From positions 62,698 through 108,213 of the forward strand of contig JAHBMJ010001901.1 in the NCBI GenBank assembly GCA_018398765.1: DNA of 45,516 bases. The letters run 5' to 3'. A program made the translations under genes and the position numbers. Under the pieces are notes generated by a model. The model was not told where the DNA came from. It saw nothing but the letters and a program-made list of their open reading frames with translations, and made no database searches. This document shows, one piece after another, positions 1-11,508 of this stretch; positions within the stretch are counted from its first letter, which is position 1, and every line of letters starts with the position of its first letter. The DNA is from Chromera velia (taxonomy: Eukaryota > Sar > Chromeraceae).

Positions 1-1
1 C

Positions 2-1933
2 TCGTTAGGCGGGGCTCTTCGCAAGGCTGTCGTTCCTTTTCTGAAAATCCTCAAATTGATGCCTCTTCTCCCGCCTCCGATAATACACAAAGATGGGGCG
101 GCAGCCTTTCTGGCTGCCTTGAGTTCTTCAGAGTGTCCGACCTCACTCGATTTTGTCACACTAGCTCTCAGTTCAACTGCTCTCGAAAATGACGAGGTAG
201 TCGCACTCGGGTCGGGTAAATATCCGTCTCCCCGTGTTCTTCGTTTGACCCTTTTCAGACACGAAATGGTGCCTTTCCTTCGTGCATTGGTCAACTGTCA
301 AGAAGAGCCAAAATTTGAGGAGCTCAGATTGGATTTCATGATATCGGAAGAGGGAGGGGGGGGAGGAGAGGGGTTGTTTATACAGACAGTGAGGTTGCTG
401 AGTGATGCAATTGTGCTCGGGCGTATAGACTCCATCCGATCGTTGACCATTCTTGGCAAAAGCAGCCATGTCTCACGGAGAGAAGTCATGTTTGGTTTCT
501 TCTCTGCCCTCGCTTCTCGAAAGCTCCCTTTCTTGCTGCGTTTCTCTGGTGAGGGTTTCTCTGTCACTGACTCAGAAGCGATCGCATTGGGGGAGGCAGT
601 CAAGGTCGGTAACCTTCCCTCACTTCGTGAACTGATTTTGAAACGAAGGAAAGTGGATGAAGAGTGTCTGGGCAAGGTTGGGATGGAGGCCCTGATGGGT
701 GCTGTGACTGAGAGTGCAGAGGGGTTGCCTCTTCTCGTGGAGATTGACCTCTCTAGCACGCACGCAGGCATGGGGGGAAGGTCATTGGGGACTGCTCTGA
801 TGTCTGGGAAGTTAGGGAGTCCTGCAGTGATCCGGATGAGGAACTGCTCCCTCACCAATGACGCCCTTCGTGGGCTTGCAGATGCAGTGAGAGCGGGATC
901 TCTTGTCGATCTCACTTTTCTAGACCTGGCCATGAACTGGAATGTCACGAGAGCGGTGTGGGGGGAATTCATGCAGGCCATTGTTAAAAGTGAGAAGGGA
1001 CTTCCCAAACTTAAATATTTGCGTCTCTCCACAGGAGGGATGTATTGTGCAGGGCCGATAGCGACCGCTCTTAGCTCTGGAAAGCTTCGGTGCCTTGAAA
1101 GGTTTGGTTCAGACTTTGGTTCAGACTGCCCCTCCATATTTGTACCTGATCAGGCAGGACTGCGGGCCGTCGCAGCTGCAGTCAGAACAGGAGGGTTTCC
1201 GTCTGGTCTGAGGGAAAGCGGCATCCGTTTCCGATTCGAGCTTCAAGAGGTCAACATGGATGATTTGTTTGTTGCCATTGCAGAGAGCGAGACAGGTCTC
1301 CCGTCTTGCGTCTTCGATCTCGGATTTCATGGGGGACGTTTAGGAAATGAGGTGCTTGTGTCTCTTGCGGCACGGGAGGGGGGGGGCTCGGGGGGTAGAT
1401 TGTCGGGTTTGCGTTTCCTTCGTTTCTCAAATTGCAGGATTGACGACACTCTCATGAAGAGTCTCGGGGAGGTTTTCAAAACGCATGAGTCCCCGAATCT
1501 CGAACAACTTCATCTTCAGGGCAACTCGATCAGTGCTCAGGGAGTGGCTGCGTTCTTTGAGGCGCTCAGCCCGAAGTCTCTCCCAAAACTGAGTACGATA
1601 CGCGTCGGAAGGCAACATGGGGTTGAGGGGGAAATTTTGGAAGGTGAACAAGAGAGAGAGTTCATAGAGTCAGTCAAAGCGCTGTTGGCGAGCGCTCACG
1701 CAGAGGGAAAGCTGCCGTCCTTGGACAGCTCAGGGTGCACGTGTGAGGACGAGAATGATAGTGAGAGTGAGACGGACAGTGAGAGTGAGACGGATAGTGA
1801 GAGTGAGACGGATAGTGAGAGTGAGACGGAGAGTGAGGCTGATGGATCGGATGAGGGTGACAGTTCTGTGTCTGAGGAGATGGAAGATGTCTCGGATATT
1901 GGTGACTCGGAATCTGAAGACATCGCCGAGTGA
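2..1933 (+). CDS. Leucine-rich-repeat protein with acidic C-terminal tail (5' partial)
   Basis: The frame is open from base 2 of the window, before the first ATG at 59, and the residues upstream of that ATG already read like an LRR strand (VVPFLKILKLM). The exon therefore probably continues beyond the window. The body (about residues 1-560) is a series of ribonuclease-inhibitor-like LRRs: repeated L..L.L....I/L motifs such as LPKLKYLRLS, LRFLRFSNCRIDD and LEQLHLQGNSIS, alternating with helices of the GLADAVRAGSL type. The tail (about 565-625) is almost only Ser, Glu and Asp and is encoded by an 18-bp tandem repeat. It stops at TGA 1931-1933. LRR proteins of this shape are protein-binding scaffolds; no catalytic domain is visible and the ligand is unknown. 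No intron is needed inside the visible part. Confidence 0.8.
   Translation, partial: SLGGALRKAVVPFLKILKLMPLLPPPIIHKDGAAAFLAALSSSECPTSLDFVTLALSSTALENDEVVALGSGKYPSPRVLRLTLFRHEMVPFLRALVNCQEEPKFEELRLDFMISEEGGGGGEGLFIQTVRLLSDAIVLGRIDSIRSLTILGKSSHVSRREVMFGFFSALASRKLPFLLRFSGEGFSVTDSEAIALGEAVKVGNLPSLRELILKRRKVDEECLGKVGMEALMGAVTESAEGLPLLVEIDLSSTHAGMGGRSLGTALMSGKLGSPAVIRMRNCSLTNDALRGLADAVRAGSLVDLTFLDLAMNWNVTRAVWGEFMQAIVKSEKGLPKLKYLRLSTGGMYCAGPIATALSSGKLRCLERFGSDFGSDCPSIFVPDQAGLRAVAAAVRTGGFPSGLRESGIRFRFELQEVNMDDLFVAIAESETGLPSCVFDLGFHGGRLGNEVLVSLAAREGGGSGGRLSGLRFLRFSNCRIDDTLMKSLGEVFKTHESPNLEQLHLQGNSISAQGVAAFFEALSPKSLPKLSTIRVGRQHGVEGEILEGEQEREFIESVKALLASAHAEGKLPSLDSSGCTCEDENDSESETDSESETDSESETDSESETESEADGSDEGDSSVSEEMEDVSDIGDSESEDIAE
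1760..1831 (+). repeat. 18-bp in-frame tandem repeat coding SESETD
   Basis: Four consecutive 18-bp units begin AGTGAGAGTGAGACGG at 1760, 1778, 1796 and 1814, followed by a degenerate fifth. Each encodes Ser-Glu-Ser-Glu-Thr-Asp in the LRR gene tail. The unit length is a multiple of three, so copy-number change keeps the frame. The acidic Ser-rich product resembles casein-kinase-2 substrate tails; that role is an inference. Confidence 0.9.
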
Positions 1934-4294
1934 TACTAGGGCAGCCTGCTCTTTGCTGAATCACTGCTGATAACGGTGGCATGCTGACGCTGTTTGGCAG
2001 CGTTTGCGTATATTAAATTGTGCAATACGTATAGAATGTACGTAATAATACACAAAAGCAGAGACTAGAGCCTAGACTAGAGCAGGGATAGTTTCAAGTT
2101 GAAGTTATATTATCTAGTTCCAACTAAGTTTAGTGTATATTCTTCTAGTAGATATTCTCTAGCTAAAATATATTGTGTGTATACATTATTCGTCGCTAAT
2201 ATTCGAGCGGCAGCCCCCTGGCGGGAGTCAAGTAGGCCTGGGAAAAGGTTCATTGAGAAAAGGTTCAAATCTAAAAAAGGGAACCTGTTGAACCTGTTTT
2301 GAACCTGTTGAACCTGTTTTGAACCTGTTTTGGAGGCCAGACGCGCGGCCACTGGCACAAGGCCGGCCAGGCCCGCGCGCCGCCCACGGCCCATATAGGT
2401 GAAATAAGGAGCCGGAGCCGTGCGCACAGCAACTGCCCCCAGCCGGTTCAATCTGTTGTATCGGACAGACGCATGTCAGCATATGTCAGCATCATATGTC
2501 AGCATAAAAACTCATGCTGACGGTTGCAGAAGTGAAGAAGTACACGTGACTTACCAAGTTTTCCACTTGCAAGGCCCCGCATCAAAACGGACAGTCTCTA
2601 CTGAAGGAATGAGGAAGTATAGAGTTTGTTTGACAACAGTTTGCACAACAGTGTAATTGACAATATCTTTTTGGAGGGGCTGCTTCAGACTCGTGCCGGT
2701 AGGGATCAATCAAAAGGGGTCTGCAAGGCTTGCTCCGTTCCGATCATCCGTGAAGGAAGCAGGAAAACCGGAACAGGAAATTTGTTTACACCTTTTCTAA
2801 GAGGGGGGTTCCAATGATAACGGTACGATGGTTAGAAATTTTATATATGGGGACTGAGTACAACACCGGGCAGGCTCCGAAGTGGACGAGACGGGGGTTT
2901 GAACAAGAATGTTACTGTTTATACGAAGTACAAAGCAGGTGACACAATATTACCAATTTATATGATCGGGTGCACTGATGAGTATTCGAAAACAGAGTTT
3001 CAATCCGATTTTGTGTGGCAAAAGGTTAGAACGAATGTAAACCCAGATGTTTGGGTGCCACCTGCGGTAGCTGGGAGCGGTGGAGGCCATGGGGAGGAGC
3101 AGGGGGGGGGGTAACAGGCCAGGCCGGGAGCAGCAGGTCAAAGAGGCGGCGGTGCACGGAGAGGGAGGGGAGGAGCAGGGGCCGCAGGGCAACCGGTGAG
3201 CAGATGAAAGAAAGAAAGAAACGCTGTGATGGTCTTATGTTGAGTAAATTGTCATGATTGATACGATCATATAAATTTAATGTTGGTATTTTCCAATTTT
3301 TTCAGGCTTTTTTAATTACTAATTTTCGACTATAGACAGTGAATAACTTGAGACTAGCACCTAATGTGAGCGTAAATATTGATTTAAACTATTTAAAAAC
3401 ACTACTAAGGCATAGATTCTATAATAAAACGTTCTAAAAATGCATTAAAGCCTAATTTAAAAACATAAGATAATATAAAAAAATGAGGTTTCTATTAATT
3501 AAAAGTGAACCTGTTTTTGAACCTGTTTTTGAACCTGATTCAGGTTCATTACTTCGAAGTGAACCTTGAACCTTGAACCTTTTCCTAGCACTAGCTCAGT
3601 CAAGCCTGATATTTAGCCTCATATATCTATTGAAATATCTGAGTCTACTACTCAGTCTAGTGAAAATCAATAGTCAAAATTAAAAAGGAATAAAAGTAAA
3701 CTTGAAAAACTACGTGAAAGAATGAAAAACATGTTTTTAAAAAGGCTTATAGGCCTTATAGTTTGAGCCTAGATTTGAGCTATATGATTAGGTGTATTGA
3801 TTATGATCAGATTATTTAAAAAGATTTAGTATGAGTGCTTTAACCCACCGAGTGTTATGATAACTGCTGTGTCTAGGCATCCTCTAGTAACTAACTAACT
3901 AGCTAGCTAATATAGTAACCAAGTTAAACCAACTATTAGGATTGCAACTAAGTACTAACTAACTAACTAACATTACTATTACCTAGACCATTACATGGTG
4001 GTGGTATAACCTCTGTAGAATCAAATTAATATAAACCCTAGTATAAAACGTATATTATAGGGAAAAATGTACAAGCCTGAGACTACAGGTAGCCTGCCAC
4101 TGAGGTCCTGTTACAGTAGACTATTATGATACTCGCTTTTACTGAGAGCAACTCATACTGATCTCAGTGATCTCACTTCAAGTTCCGAAACGTTCATTAC
4201 TTTCAAAGGAATCAAAGCTCAACATGCTAATCATTCGTTAAATCAAAAGACTCATCTCTAGCTGATTTGAGCCGATCGATGCCATTGCATCAGC
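1934..4294. other. AT-rich intergenic spacer without a recognisable gene
   Basis: No ORF here has a convincing domain. It holds the TGAACC-rich element at 2236-3592, a GC-rich island at about 2340-2430, a short G-rich stretch at about 3060-3190 and AT-rich DNA with ACTAACTAAC runs near 3890 and 3950. A 71-residue open stretch at 2899-3114 has mixed composition but no family I recognise; it may be debris of a mobile element. Confidence 0.5.
2236..3592. repeat. Element bounded by inverted AAAAGGTTCA / TGAACCTTTT ends and TGAACCTG arrays
   Basis: The left end (2236-2260) reads GCCTGGGAAAAGGTTCA. The right end (3573-3592), read on the minus strand, gives GTGCTAGGAAAAGGTTCA, so the termini are inverted copies. 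Just inside both ends lie clusters of TGAACCTGTTTT in the same orientation (five near 2284-2335, three near 3508-3540). This suggests a non-autonomous DNA element or a complex satellite. I found no convincing target-site duplication and no transposase, so the class is unknown. Confidence 0.4.
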
Positions 4295-6662
4295 TCATAT
4301 TGACTCATTCACACGTGGATCTGGCTTGCTGTGCAATTTGCTTAGAAGTTTGCGTTTGACAAATGCAAAGAATGCAGGAGAGCGGAGGAAAAGCAAAGTC
4401 GGCCTCAGCTTCGCAGTGCCTGCTCCACATGGTCCGTCCTGCAACACTCTACCGGCACTGGTAGCGTCGTCGAATTTGTTTCCTTTCTGTGGGTCAGCAG
4501 TGAGGACAGGGACTGGCTGGGTGGACTTCCCGGAATGCGCTGAGAAGCTGCCCGTGTCTTCTGCGACAATGCACCTGTCAGGAATCCCTCGAATCTCACT
4601 TGCGTGACGTTCGGTCTTTTCTGGATGGATAGAGTTACATTCTGGTGCCGACCAGAGCGGTGAGGAAACGCCAATCTTCTGGTCTGCTTCACCTTTCGAA
4701 TGGACACACACAGCATTTCTCTGGCAGTGTGCTTTTTGTTCTGAATTACTTCCCAGACCAGCAATGCGCTCTGTAGAAACTGAGACCTCGACAGGCATGT
4801 CGCAATTTCCAGAATCTTCTTGAGGGAATCTGGCAGAAGAATGTGAAGATACTTCTCGGCCCGTGTTTCTTTCATATCCTTTCTCGCGAAGTGCCCCTCC
4901 AGATCTTTCCACGTCTATGTCTACCAACGAGAAGCCCTCTCTTCTTCTGCCTGTGCAACAAAAAGACATTAAGGGAGCCGTGCCGTTCCCGGCAGCAGCG
5001 GCTGTGACTACAGAAGAAGGAGAGGACGAAGAACACGACGGGAGCGGAGAAGAAGACGCTGGATGCTGGAGGCGCACTGCAGCCGGAGACAGCCAGAAGT
5101 TCACCGCGACAGCTGCCTGCATCCATCGACAGCATTGCGACCACAGGTACACGACGTCAAACACGCATAGATACATAGCACGTACTCACGCGCGAGACAG
5201 ATGACACGAGGAAATCACGTAAGAAGGGAGGACGAAGAGACGATTTGTCAATTCCTGAGCAGCCGCATGATGCCCTAATGTGGTACCATCCCACCGAAGT
5301 CGAATGAATCAACCAAAGACCAAGACCACACCCACACACAGTAAACCAAACCAACCTGAGAAGTGAAGACCTCGTGCCACCACCCTGCCGGGATGAACAG
5401 ACAGGAGCCCGCAGAAACTCTCACGGAGATCCGCCGAGACAGCGCCCTGTGGAATCTGAAGAGAAATTGATGCAAGGACAGAGACAAAAGGTCGGTGCAA
5501 TTCGTTCTGTAGTGTTCGCTCTTTGAAGAGGAGGATAAGTGTACAAGAGCACCGACAAAAAAGAACTGAGAGGCTTTTTTCCCCCTGTCATTTTCTGCTT
5601 TCTGCCTTGCCTGACCACACGCGGCGCACACATGCACACGACCTACATGATTGCGGACGAAAGGCTGACAACTTCCGTCTCAGTGACTCACTCACTCACT
5701 CATCCCCATTCTGACTGACCCCGGAAAGCGGCGTTGCCGGGAGGGATCCCTCTCAAATCGCCGTCTCCCCTCAACGCTTGCAGTGATCGGGAGCTGCAGC
5801 CTCATCGGCGTCCGCCCCCCACTCTGAGACTCACTCACACGCTCCCTGTCGTCTCCAGACCGACGCTCTTCTTCCCCTTCCGCCTCTTGTGTCTTGGGCC
5901 TCTTTCCGGAAGTACATGTTTCAGAGGAAACCTCCCCGAGAGCTCTCTTTTGCTCTCTGTAATTGTGACTGCAGAGGCTTTCAGAGGTTTTCGCGTCTTC
6001 ACCCTCGGAGTCACAGCTAGAGCCAGAATCCTCTCTTCGTTCTTTTTCTAGAAGGGAGGGCACCAGGTCGATCAGCGTGTCCAGACTGAATCATGCAGAG
6101 TGCAGCACGCAGAGAGAAGCAACTGGAAGGATGGCAAAGCAACCCCGCTGTTTGGATGGGGGGAAGGAAATGAAAGTTCAGCATATCGTCTGTCCAGCAG
6201 GGGGATAGGGGTTCATGGAAAGTGCAATCAAGAAGGCGAGGGATGCATGAGAAGGAGAGACAAGGATGGAAGAAAGAGATACAGAAATAGAAAAAACGAA
6301 GCCGGCCCTTTCCCTACGGCTCCCATCTGCTCCAAGTCTCCCTTCCTCCACTGCGTCCAAGACGAAAAGGCTACCAAAATCAACAACATTACCTGCTGAC
6401 CACGGCAGAAAACTAATCAAGAGGAAAAGAATGCCGCTCCCATTCCAGACCGCTTGCAAGAATGCATAGTCACATTCATCCGCTCAAACGATCGAAAGCG
6501 GTGGAGCAGACGCGCAAAGACACACCGCTGCGAGGAAAAGGACAGAGAGAGCAGTCCTCCCAGTTCCCATCCATTATTTTTGTAAGTCCATTACCCCCCT
6601 GATCAATAGCTTTTCTTTTTTATTCCTGACTTCGTTCTATCTGTCATCTTACTGACCATCCA

Positions 6663-6704
<42 letters not shown>

Positions 6705-8813
6705 CTTTCCATCTACTTTGCTTGCATGACTGCCTCCCAGGGCCCACCGCCCGCCCATTTTATTTCTCACTGAATGTCCCTCCCACCCACCCACTCACTC
6801 ACTCAGGAGGGTACAGATCCACATCCTTCCATCCGTCGGTCACGCAGAGGCAATTGTCAAGCCCGTCATAGTGGAGACCTGCAGACGCCGACACATCAGA
6901 CTCAAAAAGATGGTTCCTCCCTCACAGACAGTCAATGACACATCGCCACCCCTGTCCGTCTCATTTCCCGGCGTCATTAACAACAGAACTGAGGAAGCAG
7001 AGACTGCTCTCTCTCTCTTTGCGTTCACGGAAGACAAAAGCGACAGAGAGAAATAGGTTGAAAGACGGACAAGCCAGCACCAACATAAAATACAGACGTA
7101 GAAAAAAAACTGAAAGACCCCCAACCCCCCCCCCCCCAACCCACCGGAAGTGTCCCAGTTGCCGATCCAAAAGTTCGTCTCTCTCACGTCCTCAGCTGAC
7201 ACAAATGAAGGAAGAACTGAAGCAGGAACTTTGTAAAGAGACCCCAGTGAATCACTCATCTCCCCTCCCCCCCCTCCCACTTGAGAAAAGCCGTACACAC
7301 GCTCTGCCATCAGACGCACCAACTCGACGCTCGCATCCCTGGACCCCTTTCCTGTTCCCTCCAATCTCTGACTGGGTTTTGGTTTCGAAACCTCCCCGCG
7401 TCCCCTTTCCCCACCGTCTACGTCAGCCGACGCCTCCCCTTCCTGCATAGGGAGAGCTCCCGAATCTCTGCGCTCTTGCTCTTGCATCTCTTTTGTCTGA
7501 GATGGAGAAGGCAGGCCCCTCCACTGGAGATACACAAAGTCTCCATCAAACGCACGTTCGGACACGTCGGTGGAATCAGAATTTTCCGACGTCTCCTTGT
7601 CCTTCTCTCTCTCTTTGGCTCCGTCTCCTTTCTGTTCCAGAAATTTTTGAAGCAGTCTCTCAAAGGGCCAGCTCTCTCTCAGGATCTCTGAGCCTTCATG
7701 TTGTCGGCAGAGAACTTCTACCTGCGTCGCCAAGGCCGCGCATTCACAGAGCAGAGAATGTTGCAGAAGAGTAAGTCGTCTCGGGCCAACCGAACATGCA
7801 CGAACGCCAGACTGACCTGATATCCTTCGACAGTTTGCAAGCTCGATAGCAAAGATTGGCACTCTTCTCTGCTCTCCCAGCTCCGTCTGCCCAGTTTCCC
7901 CGCTGGTTTGAAGAGGAAAGGAGGAGAAGCAAGGNCAACCCCCCCCCCCCCAACCCACCGGAAGTGTCCCAGTTGCCGATCCAAAAGTTCGTCTCTCTCA
8001 CGTCCTCAGCTGACACAAATGAAGGAAGAACTGAAGCAGGAACTTTGTAAAGAGACCCCAGTGAATCACTCATCTCCCCTCCCCCCCCTCCCACTTGAGA
8101 AAAGCCGTACACACGCTCTGCCATCAGACGCACCAACTCGACGCTCGCATCCCTGGACCCCTTTCCTGTTCCCTCCAATCTCTGACTGGGTTTTGGTTTC
8201 GAAACCTCCCCGCGTCCCCTTTCCCCACCGTCTACGTCAGCCGACGCCTCCCCTTCCTGCATAGGGAGAGCTCCCGAATCTCTGCGCTCTTGCTCTTGCA
8301 TCTCTTTTGTCTGAGATGGAGAAGGCAGGCCCCTCCACTGGAGATACACAAAGTCTCCATCAAACGCACGTTCGGACACGTCGGTGGAATCAGAATTTTC
8401 CGACGTCTCCTTGTCCTTCTCTCTCTCTTTGGCTCCGTCTCCTTTCTGTTCCAGAAATTTTTGAAGCAGTCTCTCAAAGGGCCAGCTCTCTCTCAGGATC
8501 TCTGAGCCTTCATGTTGTCGGCAGAGAACTTCTACCTGCGTCGCCAAGGCCGCGCATTCACAGAGCAGAGAATGTTGCAGAAGAGTAAGTCGTCTCGGGC
8601 CAACCGAACATGCACGAACGCCAGACTGACCTGATATCCTTCGACAGTTTGCAAGCTCGATAGCAAAGATTGGCACTCTTCTCTGCTCTCCCAGCTCCGT
8701 CTGCCCAGTTTCCCCGCTGGTTTGAAGAGGAAAGGAGGAGAAGCAAGGTCCATCCGTCTACAGTCGAACTCATGCCCAGTGACCTCTTCGTGAGAAACAA
8801 TGGAGACGGACAT
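4295..8813 (-). CDS. JmjC (cupin-type Fe(II)/2-oxoglutarate) domain protein, spliced
   Basis: Exons on the minus strand: 8813-8631 (ATG at 8813), 8535-7959, 6878-6803, 6085-5720, 5455-5356, then 5116 onward. The first five total 1,302 nt with matching phases. Joining exons 2 and 3 creates the iron-binding HxD motif (SGLHYDG). Exon 5 carries the distal His in CLFIPAGWWHEV, and exon 6 begins AAVAVNFWLSP, the usual end of a JmjC barrel. These are the hallmark residues of JmjC hydroxylases and demethylases; the substrate cannot be told. Exon 4 (about 120 residues) is an acidic Glu/Ser/Arg-rich insertion inside the barrel. The 3' end is uncertain. One frame stays open to TGA at 4295, but a more protein-like frame (containing KYLHILLPDSLKKILEIA) at about 4910-4600 suggests one or two further introns. 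Exon 2 and part of exon 1 recur in the adjacent duplication. Confidence 0.7.
7122..7934. repeat. 813-bp tandem duplication, copy 1
   Basis: The bases match those at 7936-8748 exactly at a constant offset of 814, including a run of 13 C. It contains the JmjC exon 2 and part of exon 1 on the minus strand. Copy 1 ends at a single N (7935). Exact identity plus an N at a homopolymer makes an assembly artefact the simplest explanation. Confidence 0.9.
7936..8748. repeat. 813-bp tandem duplication, copy 2
   Basis: Second exact copy. Unlike copy 1 it continues into unique upstream sequence carrying the JmjC start codon (8813), so exons 1 and 2 of the gene model are taken from here. The intron-2 donor (GTGGGT at 7958) is followed at once by the poly-G tract (poly-C on +) that marks the join. 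Confidence 0.9.
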
Positions 8814-9361
8814 CGTGGCTGGAAACAGGGAGCCGCACTTTCCGGGATACGCAATCTAAAGAATAAAGGCGTTGCACCTGGCAGCCTCGTGACGTCTGCA
8901 ATTGACTGTGTCTACCAGAAGCACCCAGCTCTGCGCTCCTTTTTGCACTCGCAGAATCACAAACTCAATTTCTTGTCGCGGTCGATCGAGTCGGATCGAC
9001 TGTCTTGTTTTGATGCCGTCTCCATGCAGCTCGCGCGGAATGCGCGCAAACGGGGTGATTTCTGTGGGATTTAATTGCGCATGCATGCATCGCCGCGCGG
9101 GATTGGCGAGCCGTCTCCGAGTCTGACTGTCTGAGTCCGAGACTCTGGCCATCTCTGACATATTCTTCCACCCTCGTCCGCTTTCCCACTGCCAGCTGCA
9201 ACTGCATTCACCGGTGCTGATTCTTGCCCACCCTTTTGCTGTCCGCTGTTTGGACGTTCGCTTTACTTTTGAGTCCGTTTGGTGTTGTCGGTCTGAATTG
9301 TCTCAAGGGGTTCGATCTTTGCTTTCTTCTTCTCTCTCGTCGTCTCTCAGGTCTGCCGACC
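8814..9361. promoter_or_regulatory. Divergent promoter region between JmjC gene and USP39
   Basis: The two start codons (8813 minus, 9362 plus) are head to head and 548 bp apart. No coding exon was recognised between them. A palindromic TGCATGCA lies at 9082-9089 in a GC-rich patch; this octamer is a known ApiAP2 target in apicomplexan relatives. TTCTTCTCTCTCGTCGTCTC followed by TCAG just before the USP39 ATG looks like an acceptor, so USP39 may have a 5'-UTR intron. A bidirectional promoter is inferred. Confidence 0.5.
9082..9089. promoter_or_regulatory. TGCATGCA palindrome in divergent promoter
   Basis: Perfect TGCATGCA palindrome, 273 bp from the USP39 ATG and 269 bp from the JmjC ATG. 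The octamer is an established AP2-domain factor site in Plasmodium and its relatives. Its use here is inferred only from position and from its recurrence upstream of another gene at 28695 and 28714. Confidence 0.35.
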
Positions 9362-11469
9362 ATGAAGCGTTCGGCACCAGACGATATGCCTGCAAAGAAG
9401 GCCAAAACGGACGCTCACGAGACGAAAGAGGAGAAGGGTGAAGTTCCGAAAAAAGAAGAAAAGAAAGAAGCTGTCGTCAAGACGGAGACAGGAGAGACGA
9501 AAACCAAAGTTGTCGCACGGCGAGAATGTCCCTATCTTGGTACAATCAACCGACAGCTCTTGGATTTTGATTTTGAGAAATTGTGTTCTATCACGATGTC
9601 GAACCTCAACGCGTACTGCTGTCTCATTTGCGGAAGATACTTCCAAGGTCCGTGTGTTTTCGCCCCTCTCACCAGTACGCATGCCCCCCCCCCCCCCNNN
9701 NNNNCCCCCCCTCATCCTTCAGTGATGATGCCAGCTGGTTATTCCGCTGAGACCCACGCGACTGCATTCCTGTGATTTTTTTTACCAGGCCTTGCTTCCT
9801 GCCTTTCTCTGTGCCTGCAGGAAGGGGGAAGCACACCCCCGCATACACTCACGCCCTGGAGGAGCAGCATTTTGTGTTCCTCAATTTGCACACGTGCAAG
9901 GTGAGCTGCTTGTGTTTAGCTCACTTGCATAAATGGTTTTCAAGTTTTTTGTCCCGCATTTGGCACACGTGCAGAAGAACGTGAGGGGCTGGAGGGAGCC
10001 ATTCCTTTGTGCCTCCTCAACTTCAAGCTTACCTGTTCTTTCCCTTTCCTTCTTTTCCTTTCCTTTGATCCCCCGTCTTCCCCTCCCTGTACCTCTCCTG
10101 TGCCGCCATCCTTGATCATGGTATCGAGATGCTGCGCTGCATTAAGGGAAACCTCGGGGAAACGTCCCATCTTTCTCTCTTTGTCCTTCCTGATGCAGGT
10201 CTACTGTCTTCCAGAGAATTACGAGGTCGAGGATGCCTCTCTGAATGACATTAAGGTCAACCGACTTTTTTCTCTCTCATGTTCTTCCCTCCTGCAATTT
10301 TGGAATGCATTTTTAAAGTGAACTGATGCTCAGTGACAAACAGGTTAAAGCATCGACTGACCTTCCACCTGTCTTCTCATATGCACTTGTACAACGACCT
10401 TCTGCTCAAGGAAACGTCATTTTCAAAACTCCTGTCCTCTTTTTTTCAATGTGTGGAACGGCCAGTTTCCATCAAGTGATAAGTGATTTAGTGGTGCCCT
10501 AGAGCACTGTCGCCGTTTTGTCTTTTAGAGGTCGCCCCCTGCAAACGGCAGCGGGATTGTTGAAAACGCGTACACGCAGAGAAAGCACGCACCATGACGT
10601 TTCTCTCTCCCTTCTCCGGTGCATGCACGCAGTTCTACTTAAACCCGACCTTCTCGTCCGAAGACGTGAAGGGGCTGGGGACAGTGGTTCAATACGGAAA
10701 GTCTCTCGATGGAACGGATTTTCTGCCAGGTCGGTGGGAGGGTGCAGCTCTCTTCGTCCCTCCATGCTCCTCTTTCGTTTGGTCTTTTCGAGACGGAAAG
10801 CATCGGAGATGTGGAGGGAGGAGTACAGGACAGACGACCGTCTGCTTCCTGTCTTTGGTACTGTGCAGTTTTTGCTTGACGGGGATGCTTTGTTGTTCCG
10901 ATGCTCTGTTTTTATTCGCTCGTTTTCTGTTTTTGACTCTTCTGTATCTGTCCCCGGACTGTTGTGTGTGTTCGTTCGTTCAGGGTTGATCGGGTTGAAC
11001 AATCTGGGGAAGACGGACTTCTTCAATGTCGTCATCCAGTTGCTCCTCCAGGTCCGTCCGTCCAGTATGTTGTCGGTCCGCATTTCTTTCACGCATGCAG
11101 ATCGTATGTGCGTCCGCCTAATGCGTGTCTGACTGACTTGAGGGGAGAGGTCTTTTGACTGCCTGCCTGTTGACCTGCAGTCCGTCTTCCGGTCTCTCCG
11201 TTTGTGAGGACATGGGATGAAAATAAAAACGTTGGAGGGGAGAGGGGGGCCTGTTGCAGTTGGTGTAAAACTGGAGGTGACTGGTTGATATGCGAACGAA
11301 CGGGCCTTTACTTGACTGACTCCCTTATTCCGTTCGTCTTGATTCAGTCCGTCACAGTCTCTCCATCTGATCGTCGCTTGTCTGTCTGTTCTCATTTTTT
11401 CCTGTGGCCTTCAGGTGACACCTGTGAGGAACAATCTTCTCTTGATGGACTTCGACAACATTCAGGTGA

Positions 11470-11508
<39 letters not shown>

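Noticed and set aside
298..1137. 279-residue minus-strand frame opposite the LRR gene
   Set aside because: Antisense shadow; no domain pattern, while the plus frame has clear LRR periodicity.
2899..3114. 71-residue open frame as a gene
   Set aside because: No recognisable family, no splice or start context, lies inside a repeat-like element; left as possible debris.
7281..8505. Two paralogous genes from the repeated frames
   Set aside because: The copies are exactly identical and joined by an N; treated as one locus with a probable assembly duplication.
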